A stretch of 36,484 bases of DNA from Deltaproteobacteria bacterium (GCA_031263485.1 JAISFS010000144.1:1-36484), one strand, 5' to 3'. Counted from the stretch's first letter, positions 26,402-35,163 are shown. Numbers and translations are program-made. The notes: a model not told the origin generated them from the letters alone.

Positions 26402-27739
26402 CTAGAAGCCGCCTCGCCTCCGCGGGTGGATCTTGCCCATGCCGGAGAGGCCCTTCTTCAGGAGCCCCTCGTACTGCTGGTTCACCACGTGCGAGTAGAT
26501 CTGGGACACGGTGTCCAGCGCGACGCCCACCACTATGAGGAGCGCGGTGCCGCCGAAGTAGAAGTTCACGTTGAAGTAACGGCTCACGAACGAAGGGAGC
26601 AGGCAGATGAGGGAAACGTAGAGCGCCCCCCAGAGGGTGATGCGGGTGAGCACCCGGTCGATGTACTCGGCGGTGCGCTGGCCGGGGCGGATGCCCGGAA
26701 CGAAGCCGCCGTTCTTCTGCATGTTCTCGGCCACGTCCGAGGGGTTGAACTGCACCCCGGTGTAGAAGTAGCAGAAGAACACGATGAGCGCCACGTAGAT
26801 GACGTTGTAGAGCCAGTTGCCGCGGCTCAGCCACTCGCTCATGCCCTTGATGGTCGGGTTGTCCACGAACTGGCCGATGGTGGCCGGGAACATGATGAGC
26901 GAGCTCGCGAAGATGGGCGGGATGACGCCGGCGGGGTTGAGCTTCAGGGGCAGGTGGGTGCTCCGGCCCCCCACCATGCGCCTCCCCACCACGCGCTGGG
27001 AGTAGCTCACCGGAATCCGGCGCTGGGCCCTCTCGCAGAAGACCACGCCCGCCACGACGGCCAGCATCGCCACGCCCAGGAAGGTCATCCGCAGCACGGA
27101 CTGGTCGCCGTGGAGCACTGCCTGGAAGACCTCCAGCAGGGCGGAAGGCAGGCCCTCCACGATGCCGGCGAAGATGATGAGCGAGATGCCGTTCCCGATC
27201 CCGCGCTCGGTTATCTGCTCGCCCAGCCACATGATGAAGCAGGTGCCCGCGGCGAGCGTTATCATGCTCATGAGCCTGAAGTTCATGCCCGGGTGGAGAA
27301 CGATGGACTCGGCCCCGGCCATCTGCATGCGCTCGATGCCCACGGCCAGCATGAAGCCCTGGAAGAGCGAGAGACCCACCGTCAGGTACCGGGAGTACTG
27401 GGTGAGCTTGCGCCGGCCCTGCTGGCCCCCCTCCTTCTTGAGCCGGTTCAGGTGCGGCCAGACGACCGTCAGGAGCTCGACTATGATGGAGGCGGAGATG
27501 TAGGGCATGATGCCCATGGCGAAGATGGAGAACTGGGAGAGCGCCCTGCCGGAGAAGAGGTCGAAGAGGCCCAGCAGCGTGCCCTGGTATTGCCTGAAGA
27601 ACTCTGCCAGGACCGCCGTGTCCACCCCCGGGGTGGGGATGTGGACGCCTATGCGGTACACTGCCAGGATGGCCAGCACGTACAGGAGGCGGTTGCGCAG
27701 TTCCTTCGGTTGCCCGGCTTTTTGCTTTAGGCCTTGCAA
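26402..27739 (-). CDS. secY: Protein translocase subunit SecY
   Basis: SecY is the channel of the SecYEG translocon in the inner membrane. The 445-residue product shows ten hydrophobic segments, the plug/TM2 region GRALSQFSIFAMGIMPYISA, the lateral-gate ERGIGNGISLIIFAGIV and the C-terminal loop RPGQRTAEYIDRVLTRITLW. Length and motifs are typical. The start is TTG (QGLKQKAGQPKELRNRLLY), with GAAGGACGG upstream. It follows rplO by 145 bp, the standard end of the spc operon. Confidence 0.99.
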   Translation of the reverse strand: MQGLKQKAGQPKELRNRLLYVLAILAVYRIGVHIPTPGVDTAVLAEFFRQYQGTLLGLFDLFSGRALSQFSIFAMGIMPYISASIIVELLTVVWPHLNRLKKEGGQQGRRKLTQYSRYLTVGLSLFQGFMLAVGIERMQMAGAESIVLHPGMNFRLMSMITLAAGTCFIMWLGEQITERGIGNGISLIIFAGIVEGLPSALLEVFQAVLHGDQSVLRMTFLGVAMLAVVAGVVFCERAQRRIPVSYSQRVVGRRMVGGRSTHLPLKLNPAGVIPPIFASSLIMFPATIGQFVDNPTIKGMSEWLSRGNWLYNVIYVALIVFFCYFYTGVQFNPSDVAENMQKNGGFVPGIRPGQRTAEYIDRVLTRITLWGALYVSLICLLPSFVSRYFNVNFYFGGTALLIVVGVALDTVSQIYSHVVNQQYEGLLKKGLSGMGKIHPRRRGGF

Positions 27740-27884
27740 GTTGTCCGTCCTTCGCCGCGGCCCCCCCCGGACGGGGCCCGGCCAAACGCTGGCTGGTAAA
27801 GGCTCGGGCCCTGGCCTCCGATGGCCTCGGGCCCTGCTTGAAGCGCGGGCGCCGCGCGCCCGAGGATTCCGGACCCGGGCGGCC

Positions 27885-28373
27885 CTAGGCCTCCGAAGGG
27901 GCCTCGGCGGCCGCGGCCTTCCTGGGCAGGGGGGCTATCTCGACCGTGCCGCCGGCCTCGGTCACTTTCCTGACCGCCGCGGCGGTGGCGTACTGAACCT
28001 TGAACGTGAGGGGGCGGTCGATCTCGCCCTTGGCCAGGAGCCTCACGGGGAGCGCGGGGCCGCGCACGAGCCTGAGCGCCCGCAGCACCGGGGCGTCCAC
28101 GACGCTTCCGGGGTCCAGGCCCTTGAAGGAGGCGAGGTTGATTACGGCCCAGCGCTTCTTGAAGATGTTGGTGAAGCCGCGCTTGGGGAGCCGGCGCTGG
28201 AGGGGCATCTGCCCGCCCTCGAAGCCCGGACGGACGCCGCCGCCGCTCCTGGCGTTCTGGCCCTTGTGGCCGCGGCCCGAGGTCTTGCCGAGCCCGGAGG
28301 ACTCGCCCCGGCCCACCCGCTTGCGGGGCTTCCGGGAGCCCTTGGGGGGCGAGAGGTTGGAGAGGGTGAGCAT
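27885..28373 (-). CDS. rplO: 50S ribosomal protein L15
   Basis: L15 binds 23S rRNA late in large-subunit assembly. The 162-residue product has the typical extended Gly/Arg-rich N-terminus (RVGRGESSGLGKTSGRGHKG) and GFEGGQMPLQRRLPKRGF. The C-terminus ends in an Ala/Glu-rich tail. GGAGGAG precedes the ATG, whose first base is the last base of the rpmD TAA (TAATG), so translation is coupled. Confidence 0.98.
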   Translation of the reverse strand: MLTLSNLSPPKGSRKPRKRVGRGESSGLGKTSGRGHKGQNARSGGGVRPGFEGGQMPLQRRLPKRGFTNIFKKRWAVINLASFKGLDPGSVVDAPVLRALRLVRGPALPVRLLAKGEIDRPLTFKVQYATAAAVRKVTEAGGTVEIAPLPRKAAAAEAPSEA

Positions 28374-28561
28374 TATATCTCCTCCACCTTCAGAAGGTAC
28401 GAGATCTTCCTTATCATGCCCAGGATGGGCGGCGTGGCGTCCTGCTCCACCGCGTGGCCGGTCCGCTTGAGCCCCAAGGCCTCGGCGGTCCGGCGATGGC
28501 TGGGGAGCCTGCCGATGAGGCTTTTCTTCTGGGTGATCCTGAGCCTTTTTGGCTTGTCCAT
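28373..28561 (-). CDS. rpmD: 50S ribosomal protein L30
   Basis: The 62-residue L30 has the family pattern [27 protein letters not shown] and ends VGMIRKI-like ([17 protein letters not shown]). AAGGAGGG precedes the ATG by 6 nt; the frame is open further upstream only through the 27-bp duplication. It overlaps rplO by one base. Confidence 0.98.
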   Translation of the reverse strand: MDKPKRLRITQKKSLIGRLPSHRRTAEALGLKRTGHAVEQDATPPILGMIRKISYLLKVEEI

Positions 28562-28575
28562 CGTCTGCCCTCCTT

Positions 28576-28629
28576 CACGGGGCTTCTGCACGGGGCGTCC
28601 CGCACGGGGCTTCTGCACGGGGCGTCCCG
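28576..28629. repeat. Perfect tandem duplication, 2 x 27 bp
   Basis: Two identical 27-bp units beginning CACGGGGCTTCTGCACGGGG are adjacent in the 198-bp rpsE-rpmD spacer. Complete identity suggests a recent duplication. The left edge is about 15 bp from the rpmD start codon, just upstream of its Shine-Dalgarno. Confidence 0.9.
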
Positions 28630-28759
28630 GCGGTCCGCCTGTCGCGCCCGCCGGACGGGGCGGCGCGACCGAGGTCCCGCCTCAGACGGGATCAGCCCGC
28701 CGAGGGCCGCCCGGGGCATATCCGCCGGAGCCTGCCCGGCGGGACCGGCGGACTCGCCG

Positions 28760-29263
28760 TCAGACCCGGAGGCGCTCGGGGGGCACCCCGCGCTCCCTGG
28801 CCACGGTGCGGGCGAGCTTCATCTGGCCCAGGGCGTCCATGGCGGCCCGGACCACGTTGTGGGGGTTGTTGGATCCCAGGACCTTGGTCAGGAGATCCTT
28901 CACCCCGGCGGCCTCCACCACCGCCCGCACGGAGCCGCCGGCGATGACGCCGGTCCCCTTGGCCGCGGGCTTCAGGAGCACCCGGCCCGAGCCGTGCTTG
29001 CCGATCGCCTGGTGCGGGACCGTGGTCCCGGCCAGATCGACTTCGACCATGGCCTTCTTGGCCCGCTCGGTGCCCTTGCGGATGGCCTCGGGAACCTCGG
29101 CGGCCTTGCCCAGGCCCGCGCCCACCTTGCCGCGGCCGTCGCCGACGACGACTATGGCGGAAAACGAGAAGCGCCTGCCGCCCTTGACGACCTTGGCCAC
29201 GCGGTTCACGTGGACCACCTTCTCGATAAAGCCCGAGTCCTCAGGCTCCGGTCTGTAAGCCAC
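28760..29263 (-). CDS. rpsE: 30S ribosomal protein S5
   Basis: S5 contributes to decoding accuracy and the mRNA entry tunnel. The 167-residue product carries [34 protein letters not shown] and the C-terminal [16 protein letters not shown]. The start is GTG with GGAAGGTG upstream. Length is normal. It follows rplR by 24 bp. Confidence 0.99.
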   Translation of the reverse strand: MAYRPEPEDSGFIEKVVHVNRVAKVVKGGRRFSFSAIVVVGDGRGKVGAGLGKAAEVPEAIRKGTERAKKAMVEVDLAGTTVPHQAIGKHGSGRVLLKPAAKGTGVIAGGSVRAVVEAAGVKDLLTKVLGSNNPHNVVRAAMDALGQMKLARTVARERGVPPERLRV

Positions 29264-29287
29264 TTGCGTCCACCTTCCGTCTGCGGG

Positions 29288-29650
29288 CTAGAACTTCAGC
29301 CCGGCCTCGCGAGCCCCCTCGGAGAGGGCCTTCACCCTGCCGTGGTACAGAAAGCCGTTGCGGTCGAAGACCACGGCCTCGTACCCCTTGCCCTTGGCCT
29401 GCTCGGCGACTGCGCGGCCCACGGCCTTGGCAGCCTCCGTCTTCTTCAGGCCCCCCAACGTCCCCTTGACCGTCGCGGTCAGGGTCGAGGCCGCGGCCAG
29501 GGTGGTGCCGGTGGAGTCGTCTATGAGCTGGGCGTAGATGTGCCTGGCCGACCGGAACACCGACAGGCGAGGGCGCTCCGGGGTCCCGGTCACCTTGCGC
29601 CTCACCCGCTTCTGGCGGGCGCGCCGCATCTCGATGCGCTTGTTCTTCAC
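29288..29650 (-). CDS. rplR: 50S ribosomal protein L18
   Basis: L18 brings 5S rRNA into the central protuberance together with L5. The 120-residue product has [34 protein letters not shown] and the C-terminal [26 protein letters not shown], all typical. The start is GTG preceded by AAAGGA. It sits between rplF and rpsE as usual. Confidence 0.99.
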   Translation of the reverse strand: MKNKRIEMRRARQKRVRRKVTGTPERPRLSVFRSARHIYAQLIDDSTGTTLAAASTLTATVKGTLGGLKKTEAAKAVGRAVAEQAKGKGYEAVVFDRNGFLYHGRVKALSEGAREAGLKF

Positions 29651-29719
29651 GTGAAATCCTTTCGTCTGCCGCCGGAAATCGATCGGGGGGCTCCCCGCTC
29701 CCGGAGGCGGCCTTCAGGG

Positions 29720-30268
29720 CTACTTGGACCCGGCCTTGCCGACCTTGCGGCGGACGACCTCGCCCTGGTACCTGATGCCTTTGCCCTTGTAAGGCTCCGG
29801 GGGACGGAAGGCGCGGATGGTCGCGCAGGTCCGGCCCAGAAGCTCGTTGTCGACCGAGGAGAGCGCGACCCTGCCGACCTTGCTCTCCACCTTGGCGTCC
29901 ACGCCTTCCGGCAGGGCGTAGATGACCGGGTGCGAGTACCCCAGGGAGAGCCTGAGCGCCCTGGAGCCCTCCTCCTCGATCTTCCAGCCCACCCCCTGGA
30001 CCTCCAGGGTCTTCGTGAAGCCCTCGGAGACCCCGGTCACCATGTTGTTCACGAGGCTGCGGGTGAGGCCCCAGAAGGGCTTGGAGGCGGGGTCGCCCGC
30101 GTTGCGGGGGACTATCTTGAGGCCCCCGTCCGAGGTGTCGACCGTCACCTTGTGATGGAGGCGGCGCTTGAGCGTGCCCTTGGGGCCCTTCACCTCGATG
30201 TCCGGGTCGCTCCAGGCGATCTTGACACCCTTAGGGAGGGGTATGGGGAGTTTTCCGATTCTGGACAT
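29720..30268 (-). CDS. rplF: 50S ribosomal protein L6
   Basis: L6 lies near the factor-binding site of the large subunit. The 182-residue product begins MSRIGKLPIPLPKGV and ends with the conserved EPYKGKGIRYQGEVVRRKVGK. The frame stays open 150 codons upstream through the repeat-bearing spacer, but that stretch is compositionally chance-like; the ATG giving MSRIGK is the family start. The Shine-Dalgarno (GGTGAG) is weak. Confidence 0.98.
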   Translation of the reverse strand: MSRIGKLPIPLPKGVKIAWSDPDIEVKGPKGTLKRRLHHKVTVDTSDGGLKIVPRNAGDPASKPFWGLTRSLVNNMVTGVSEGFTKTLEVQGVGWKIEEEGSRALRLSLGYSHPVIYALPEGVDAKVESKVGRVALSSVDNELLGRTCATIRAFRPPEPYKGKGIRYQGEVVRRKVGKAGSK

Positions 30269-30795
30269 GGTGCTCACCGAAAAGGGTGTCCGCGCGGCGC
30301 AAGGCCGACCGGATGCGACCGGAGCGGCGGGGATGCCGGAGGCGGCGGGGCTTGGGTATCGGTCATGCCCCGGCGACGCGCGGGGCTCGCTGGCTCCGCA
30401 GGCAGCGGGGCCCGGGGGCTCCGCGGGGAGCGGGGCCTGGAGGCACCGCAGGGAGCGGGGCCCGGGGCTCGAGCGACTCCGCAGTGAGCGGGGCACGTGG
30501 CTCGGGCGGCTCCGCAGGCTCCCGGCGGGCATCGGGTCGGGCTCCGCAGGGCCTTGGGGCCTTGCCCTTACGGGCATGGTACCCGGCAGATCCGGCCCTC
30601 CGGAATCCGCCGCCCGACCGGCCGCGGGACATAACGGCATCGCGGTCGTCGGGGGTCGCCGAAGCTCGAACGGGACATCGAGGCCCCCGACCAGGTGCCG
30701 CAAACCCAACGGACGAAGGCGCACCGGAAACGGGGCCTACGCGGCCGGGCGGGGAAGGCCTCGGGTCGGGGGAAGGCGGGGGAGGCCGGAAAAGG
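30269..30795. other. 527-bp spacer between rpsH and rplF
   Basis: In most bacteria these two genes are tens of bases apart. No protein-like frame is present. A 25-bp tandem array occupies 30392-30520 and the rest is GC-rich with related degenerate words. No promoter consensus was found. Confidence 0.6.
30392..30520. repeat. Tandem repeat, four 25-bp units plus a partial, with 8-bp joiners
   Basis: Units at 30392, 30417, 30442 and 30475 share GCTCCGCAGGGAGCGGGGCC-like cores. The third and fourth, and the fourth and partial fifth, are joined by 8-bp linkers GCTCGAGC and GCTCGGGC, which resemble each other. Confidence 0.8.
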
Positions 30796-31197
30796 CTACC
30801 AGATCTGGCAGATGGACTCGCCGCCCAGGTTGTGGCGGCGGGCCTCCTTGTCGGTCATCACGCCGTGGGAGGTGGACACGATGAGCACCCCCAGCCCGGA
30901 GAGGACCGGGAGGATCTCGGTCGCCTTCCGGTAGACGCGCCTGCCAGGCTTGGACACGCGCTGGAGCCCCTTGATGACCGGGGCGGAGGTGGACTCGTTG
31001 TACTTCAGGAATATCCTGATGACTCCCTGGCGGTTGTCGCGGGACACCTTGAAGTTCTTGATGAAGCCCTCGTCCTTCAGGATCTTGACGATGGCCACCT
31101 TGAGCCGGGACGCCGGGACGTCCACGCGGTCGTGCCTGGCGCTCAGCGCGTTGCGGACCCGGGTCAGGAGATCTGCGATGGGATCGGTCATGGTCAT
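30796..31197 (-). CDS. rpsH: 30S ribosomal protein S8
   Basis: S8 is a primary binder of the 16S central domain and in enterobacteria represses the spc operon. The 133-residue product starts [18 protein letters not shown] and ends with the conserved [20 protein letters not shown] second ATG two codons in is also possible. AAGGTG precedes the start. It follows rpsN by 9 bp. Confidence 0.99.
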   Translation of the reverse strand: MTMTDPIADLLTRVRNALSARHDRVDVPASRLKVAIVKILKDEGFIKNFKVSRDNRQGVIRIFLKYNESTSAPVIKGLQRVSKPGRRVYRKATEILPVLSGLGVLIVSTSHGVMTDKEARRHNLGGESICQIW

Positions 31198-31206
31198 GGG
31201 GGCACC

Positions 31207-31392
31207 TTACCAGCTGGCCTTCACTACGCCGGGAATCTCGCCCGCCAGGGCCATCTTGCGGAAGCAGATGCGGCAGAGGTTGTAGCGGCGCAGGTAGGCG
31301 CGCGGGCGACCGCACACCGGGCAACGGTGGTAGGCGCGGGAGGAGAACTTGGCCTTCCGCGCGGCTTTGATGATCAGGGAGGTTTTGGCCAT
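31207..31392 (-). CDS. rpsN: 30S ribosomal protein S14, zinc-binding type Z
   Basis: This 61-residue S14 is the short zinc-binding form, with ligands C24, C27, C40 and C43 ([20 protein letters not shown]). The longer zinc-free form of enterobacteria is about 100 residues. It lies between rplE and rpsH, and GGAG precedes the ATG by about 10 nt. Confidence 0.99.
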   Translation of the reverse strand: MAKTSLIIKAARKAKFSSRAYHRCPVCGRPRAYLRRYNLCRICFRKMALAGEIPGVVKASW

Positions 31393-31428
31393 ACCTTAGT
31401 GGCTCCTGTCAGGCCCCCGGCCGGGGGA

Positions 31429-31983
31429 TCAGTGCTGGGGGCCCTTGCGGAAGGGCATGCCGAGCTCGGCCAGGAGGAAACGGGCCTCCTCGTCGGTCTT
31501 GGCCGTGGTGACTATCGTGATGTTGAGCCCCTTCACCTTGTCGATCTTGTCGTAGTCGATCTCGGGGAAGATGATGTGCTCCTTGAGCCCCAGGGTGTAG
31601 TTGCCCCGGCCGTCGAAGGCCTTGGGGCTCACCCCCCTGAAGTCGCGCACGCGGGGGAGCACGATGTTCAGGAGCTTGTCCAGGAAGTAGTGCATCCGCG
31701 TCCTGCGGAGCGTCACCGTGGCGCCGATGGACATTCCCTCGCGGAGCTTGAAGGCCGCGATGTTCTTGCGGGCGCGGGTGATCACGGCCTTCTGGCCGGT
31801 CATGGCCGTGAGCTCGGCCTGGGCGGAGTCGAGGATCTTGGGGCTTTCCTTCATCTCCTTGCCGAGGCCCATGTTGAGCGTCACCTTGACCAGTCTGGGC
31901 ACCTGGTTCACGTTCTTGTAGTTAAACTCCTTGGTGAGCTTGGGGACCACCTGCTCACGGTAGAAGTCCTGGAGGCGTGGCAT
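31429..31983 (-). CDS. rplE: 50S ribosomal protein L5
   Basis: L5 binds 5S rRNA and contacts P-site tRNA. The 184-residue product contains [34 protein letters not shown] and the C-terminal [18 protein letters not shown] chose the ATG giving [11 protein letters not shown] because GAGG lies 6 nt before it; another ATG two codons upstream is adjacent to that same site. A 262-bp spacer separates it from rplX. Confidence 0.98.
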   Translation of the reverse strand: MPRLQDFYREQVVPKLTKEFNYKNVNQVPRLVKVTLNMGLGKEMKESPKILDSAQAELTAMTGQKAVITRARKNIAAFKLREGMSIGATVTLRRTRMHYFLDKLLNIVLPRVRDFRGVSPKAFDGRGNYTLGLKEHIIFPEIDYDKIDKVKGLNITIVTTAKTDEEARFLLAELGMPFRKGPQH

Positions 31984-32245
31984 CTTCATCCTCTTGGGGC
32001 GACCCGCTCTGCTCCGGGGCGCCGGTCGGGCGCCCTTGGCCGGGGGTGCGGCGGGAAAGCCTCCCGGAACCGACCGGGAGGGGGGCGCTAGGCGCCTGAA
32101 CGCGAAGGCGAAAGGCCTGAGGCGGGGGAACAAGGGCTCGGGGGATAAGGCCCTACGCCCGTGAGTCGCGGTTCCGGCGCCGGATTCGACCGCTCAGGCC
32201 GCAGGCCCGGGGGAGCCGAATGCGGGGCCGCCGGGCGGCGGGAAA

Positions 32246-32713
32246 TCACGCCTTCCTGCGGCGGGGCCTCTCGGCCCCGCAACGGCGGCACACGAAGCTC
32301 ACGGTCCGCGTCCGCACGGGGATCTCCCTCGTCACCTCGACGCCGTCCTCGATCCGGGTCCGCGTCTCGACGGTCTTGGTCACCTCCTCGCGGCGGCGGA
32401 TGGAGGAGGGCTTGGAGCATTCGCGGCAGTAGTAGGCGGTGCTGGAGACGTGGATGGGGAGCTCCACGGAGACCTCGCCGGCCTGGCGGTTGATGTCCGG
32501 GTTGGCCTTCACGAAGTGCTTCACCATGTTGCGCCCCTGGACGAAGACCATGTTCCGCTTCGCGTCGTACTTCATGAACTCGCCGGTCGTCCCCCTGGAC
32601 TTACCGGAGAGGATGTAGACCACGTCGCCCGTCCGGTAGGGGCAGGGCACGCGCTTCGCGCGCACCGCCTCTGCCTTGGACTTGATCCTCTCGGCCCTGT
32701 TCTTGGCAGCCAT
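32246..32713 (-). CDS. rplX: 50S ribosomal protein L24, extended zinc-ribbon form
   Basis: L24 initiates large-subunit assembly. The KOW domain spans about 27-60 (YRTGDVVYILSGKSRGTTGE), followed by LPIHVSS. At 155 residues it is longer than the usual 75-105. The C-terminal part has a CxxC pair at C96/C99 and a second at C142/C145, a zinc-ribbon found in some L24s, with an unusually long Arg/Thr/Glu-rich stretch between them, plus an N-terminal basic extension of about 25 residues. AGGAGG precedes the ATG; the gene starts 9 bp after rplN. Confidence 0.97.
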   Translation of the reverse strand: MAAKNRAERIKSKAEAVRAKRVPCPYRTGDVVYILSGKSRGTTGEFMKYDAKRNMVFVQGRNMVKHFVKANPDINRQAGEVSVELPIHVSSTAYYCRECSKPSSIRRREEVTKTVETRTRIEDGVEVTREIPVRTRTVSFVCRRCGAERPRRRKA

Positions 32714-32722
32714 TCGGTCCTC

Positions 32723-33091
32723 CTAGATGACCTCGGGGGCGAGCGAGACAATCTTCGTGAAGCGCCGCGCCCTCAGCTCGCGGGCCACGGGCCCGAAGAT
32801 GCGGGTGCCGACGGGCTCCCTGTCCTTGTTGATGAGCACGGCGGAGTTGTCGTCGAACTTGATGTAGGACCCGTCCACGCGCCCCACTTCCTTGACGGTG
32901 CGCACGATGACGGCCTTCGCGACGTCCCCCTTCTTGACCTTGGAGCCGGGGATGGCCTCCTTGATCGAGACGACAATGATGTCGCCCAAAGAGGCGTAGC
33001 GTCTTTTCGACCCCCCCAGGACCTTGATGCAGGACACTTCCTTGGCCCCGGAGTTGTCGGCCACGCTCAGTCTGGTTTCCGGCTGTATCAT
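32723..33091 (-). CDS. rplN: 50S ribosomal protein L14
   Basis: L14 forms an intersubunit bridge. The 122-residue product matches the family end to end: [54 protein letters not shown] and the C-terminal [12 protein letters not shown]. Length is exactly typical. It follows rpsQ by 37 bp. Confidence 0.99.
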   Translation of the reverse strand: MIQPETRLSVADNSGAKEVSCIKVLGGSKRRYASLGDIIVVSIKEAIPGSKVKKGDVAKAVIVRTVKEVGRVDGSYIKFDDNSAVLINKDREPVGTRIFGPVARELRARRFTKIVSLAPEVI

Positions 33092-33128
33092 ATCGTAAGT
33101 CTCCGGAGGCCCCCGAGGGCGGGGGACC

Positions 33129-33392
33129 TCAGGCCTGGGTCGCGATGACCTTGATGAGCCTCCAGCGCTTGAGCCTGGAGAGCGGCCGCGACTGGATGAT
33201 CTCCACCGTGTCGCCCATGCGGGCGACGTTCTTCTCGTCGTGGGCCATGAACTTGGCCCTGCGGCGGATGTACTTCTTGTAGACGGGGTGCTTGACCAGG
33301 CGGTTCACGAGCACGACCACCGTCTTGTCCATCCTGTCGGACACCACCACCCCGGTGAGCGTCTGGTTAGGGCGTCTTTCCTCGGCTTCCAC
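33129..33392 (-). CDS. rpsQ: 30S ribosomal protein S17
   Basis: S17 is an OB-fold 16S rRNA binder. The 87-residue product has [37 protein letters not shown] and [20 protein letters not shown]. Two GTG starts are available two codons apart; I use the second, which has GGAGG about 7 nt upstream. The first would overlap the rpmC stop (GTGA). The frame remains open upstream through rpmC, which is a shadow. Confidence 0.98.
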   Translation of the reverse strand: MEAEERRPNQTLTGVVVSDRMDKTVVVLVNRLVKHPVYKKYIRRRAKFMAHDEKNVARMGDTVEIIQSRPLSRLKRWRLIKVIATQA

Positions 33393-33394
33393 GT

Positions 33395-33655
33395 TCACCC
33401 CTCCCGCCCGGGGGTAGCCCCGGCCTTCCTGGCCGCTTCGGCCTTCACGGCCTCCGCTGCGGCCTTCTCCTTCAAGACGGTGTTCACGCGCGCGATGTTC
33501 CGCCTGAGCTCCCTGATGCCCCGCACGTTCTTCATGGAGGCCCCGCCTATCTGGAGGCGCATTCCCAGCGCCTCCTTCTCCAGGGCGTCCTTGCGGGACA
33601 GGAGCTCGGAGGGATCGAGCCGGCGGATCTCCTCGAGAAAATCGGTCTTCTTCAC
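33395..33655 (-). CDS. rpmC: 50S ribosomal protein L29
   Basis: L29 lies beside the exit tunnel near the trigger-factor site. The product is 86 residues, longer than the usual 60-70, through an Ala/Lys/Glu-rich C-terminal tail after [12 protein letters not shown]. The helix-pair core is normal ([29 protein letters not shown]). The start is GTG, overlapping the rplP stop by 4 nt (GTGA). Confidence 0.98.
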   Translation of the reverse strand: MKKTDFLEEIRRLDPSELLSRKDALEKEALGMRLQIGGASMKNVRGIRELRRNIARVNTVLKEKAAAEAVKAEAARKAGATPGREG

Positions 33656-34068
33656 TGGATCTCACCCCTCACGACGAAGCGGCACCCGAAGGGGAGCTTG
33701 TTGGCGCACAGGCGCATGGCCTCCCGCGCTGTATCCTCGTTCACCCCGTCCATCTCGAAGAGGAGCCGGCCGGGCTTGATGACCGCCACCCAGCCCTCGG
33801 GGGTGCCCTTGCCCTTGCCCATGCGGGTCTCGGCGGGCTTCTTGCAGACGGGCTTGTCCGGGAAGATGCGGACCCAGAGCTGGCCCCCGCGCTTCACGTG
33901 ACGGTTGATGGCCACGCGGCCGGCCTCTATCTGCTGGGCGCTCATGAAGCCGCGGCCCAGCGACATCAGCCCGAAGCGGCCGAAGTCGAGCTCGAAGCCC
34001 CCCTTGGCCTGGCCGCCGCGGCGGCCCTTCTGCTGTTTCCTGTGCTTGGTTCTCTTTGGGGAAAGCAT
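33652..34068 (-). CDS. rplP: 50S ribosomal protein L16
   Basis: L16 is close to the A site and peptidyl-transferase centre. The 138-residue product starts [16 protein letters not shown] and includes [27 protein letters not shown], typical throughout. GGGAGC precedes the ATG. Immediately upstream lies the 20-bp x 11 repeat array, whose last hairpin would be within about 16 nt of the start codon in the transcript. Confidence 0.99.
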   Translation of the reverse strand: MLSPKRTKHRKQQKGRRGGQAKGGFELDFGRFGLMSLGRGFMSAQQIEAGRVAINRHVKRGGQLWVRIFPDKPVCKKPAETRMGKGKGTPEGWVAVIKPGRLLFEMDGVNEDTAREAMRLCANKLPFGCRFVVRGEIQ

Positions 34069-34083
34069 TGTCCGCTCCCTTGA

Positions 34084-34303
34084 ATGCCTGGTTGCCGAAG
34101 CGAATGCCCGGTCGCCGAAGCGAAATCCTGGACGACGACGCGAAAGCCCGGTAGCCGAAGCGAACGCCTGACCGCCGAAGCGGAAGGCCGACCGCCGATA
34201 CGGACGCCTGACCGCAGAAGCGGAAGCACTGCCGCCGAAACGGGCGCCCGACCGCCGAAGCGGAAGCCCGAGCGCCGATTCGGAAGCCCGCCCGCCGATG
34301 CGG
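34084..34303 (-). repeat. Exact-period tandem array, 11 x 20 bp, predicted RNA hairpin row
   Basis: Eleven units of exactly 20 bp fill most of the 271-bp rpsC-rplP spacer. The plus-strand core is CCGCCGAAGCGG; in the transcript (minus strand) this reads CCGC-UUCG-GCGG, a 4-bp stem closed by C(UUCG)G, a very stable tetraloop. Units 2, 5 and 9 keep a perfect stem and UUCG; units 1 and 4 keep UUCG with one stem mismatch; units 7 and 11 keep the stem with altered loops (UUCU, AUCG); units 6 and 8 have a U-G closing pair; units 3 and 10 are degenerate. The outer pair is U-A in units 1, 2, 4 and C-G in most others. The 20-bp period rules out coding. Confidence 0.92.
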
Positions 34304-34339
34304 GCGGACGGGGGAGAGAGCCCCGGCGGGCCCGAGAAG

Positions 34340-35050
34340 CTACTCGGGGGCGTCGTCCTTCATGACCTCGCCCTTGAAGATGTGGACCTTCACGCCGATG
34401 ATGCCGTAGGTGGTCTTGGCCTCCGCGAAGCCGTAGTCCACGTCGGCGCGGAGGGTGTGGAGCGGCACCCGGCCCTCGCGGTACCACTCCCGGCGGGCCA
34501 TCTCGGCCCCGCCCAGGCGGCCCGCGCAGTGGATCTTGATGCCCTGGGCGCCGAACTTCAGGGCCAGCGACATGCACTTCTTCATGGCCCTGCGGAAGGC
34601 CACGCGGCGCTGGAGCTGCTGGGCCACGTTCTCGGCCACGAGCTGGGCGCAGATCTCGGGCTTCCGCACCTCCTTGATGTCGATCATGATCTCGCGCTTC
34701 TGCGTCCGCGGGGCGGACGGCGCGTCGCCGGCGGAGGGGAGCGCCCTGCCAGGGCGTTGGATCTTCTCGACCAGCTTTTCCAGGTCCTTGCGCAGGACCT
34801 CGATCTCGGCGCCCTTGCGGCCGATGACGATGCCCGGCCGCGCGGTGTTGATCGTGAGCTTCACCTTGTTGGCGCGCCGCTCGATGTCGATGGCCGACAC
34901 GGAGGCCGCCTCCAGGCGCTTCTTCACGTAGTCGCGGATCCTGCGGTCCTCCAGAACGTAGAGGCCGTAGTCCCTGCCCGCATACCAGCGCGAGCCCCAG
35001 GTCTTGATGACCCCCAGCCGGAAGCCGGTGGGATGAGTTTTCTGGCCCAA
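34340..35050 (-). CDS. rpsC: 30S ribosomal protein S3
   Basis: S3 lines the mRNA entry pore. I start at TTG 35050, giving [13 protein letters not shown], the family N-terminus, with GGAGG 5 nt upstream; the ATG four codons earlier has no ribosome-binding site. The 236-residue product has the KH motif VIGRKG at 75-80 and the C-terminal domain with [20 protein letters not shown]. An insertion of about 20 residues (roughly 98-118, Pro/Ala/Arg-rich) sits between the KH domain and the strand [12 protein letters not shown]. The C-terminus is short and acidic. Confidence 0.98.
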   Translation of the reverse strand: MGQKTHPTGFRLGVIKTWGSRWYAGRDYGLYVLEDRRIRDYVKKRLEAASVSAIDIERRANKVKLTINTARPGIVIGRKGAEIEVLRKDLEKLVEKIQRPGRALPSAGDAPSAPRTQKREIMIDIKEVRKPEICAQLVAENVAQQLQRRVAFRRAMKKCMSLALKFGAQGIKIHCAGRLGGAEMARREWYREGRVPLHTLRADVDYGFAEAKTTYGIIGVKVHIFKGEVMKDDAPE

Positions 35051-35163
35051 GATGCCCTCCATCGGGCGGGCCCGCTAGCGGGCCCTCATGATCACCCGGC
35101 CGCAGGCCGGGGCGTCGCGGAGAAAACCGGGGGGGCGCCCGAAGACAGGGGCCCCCGTAAAGT

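Noticed and set aside
28454..30487. 677-codon plus-strand frame across rpmD, rpsE, rplR and rplF
   Set aside because: Four canonical ribosomal genes are encoded on the minus strand here; the frame is a GC-driven shadow.
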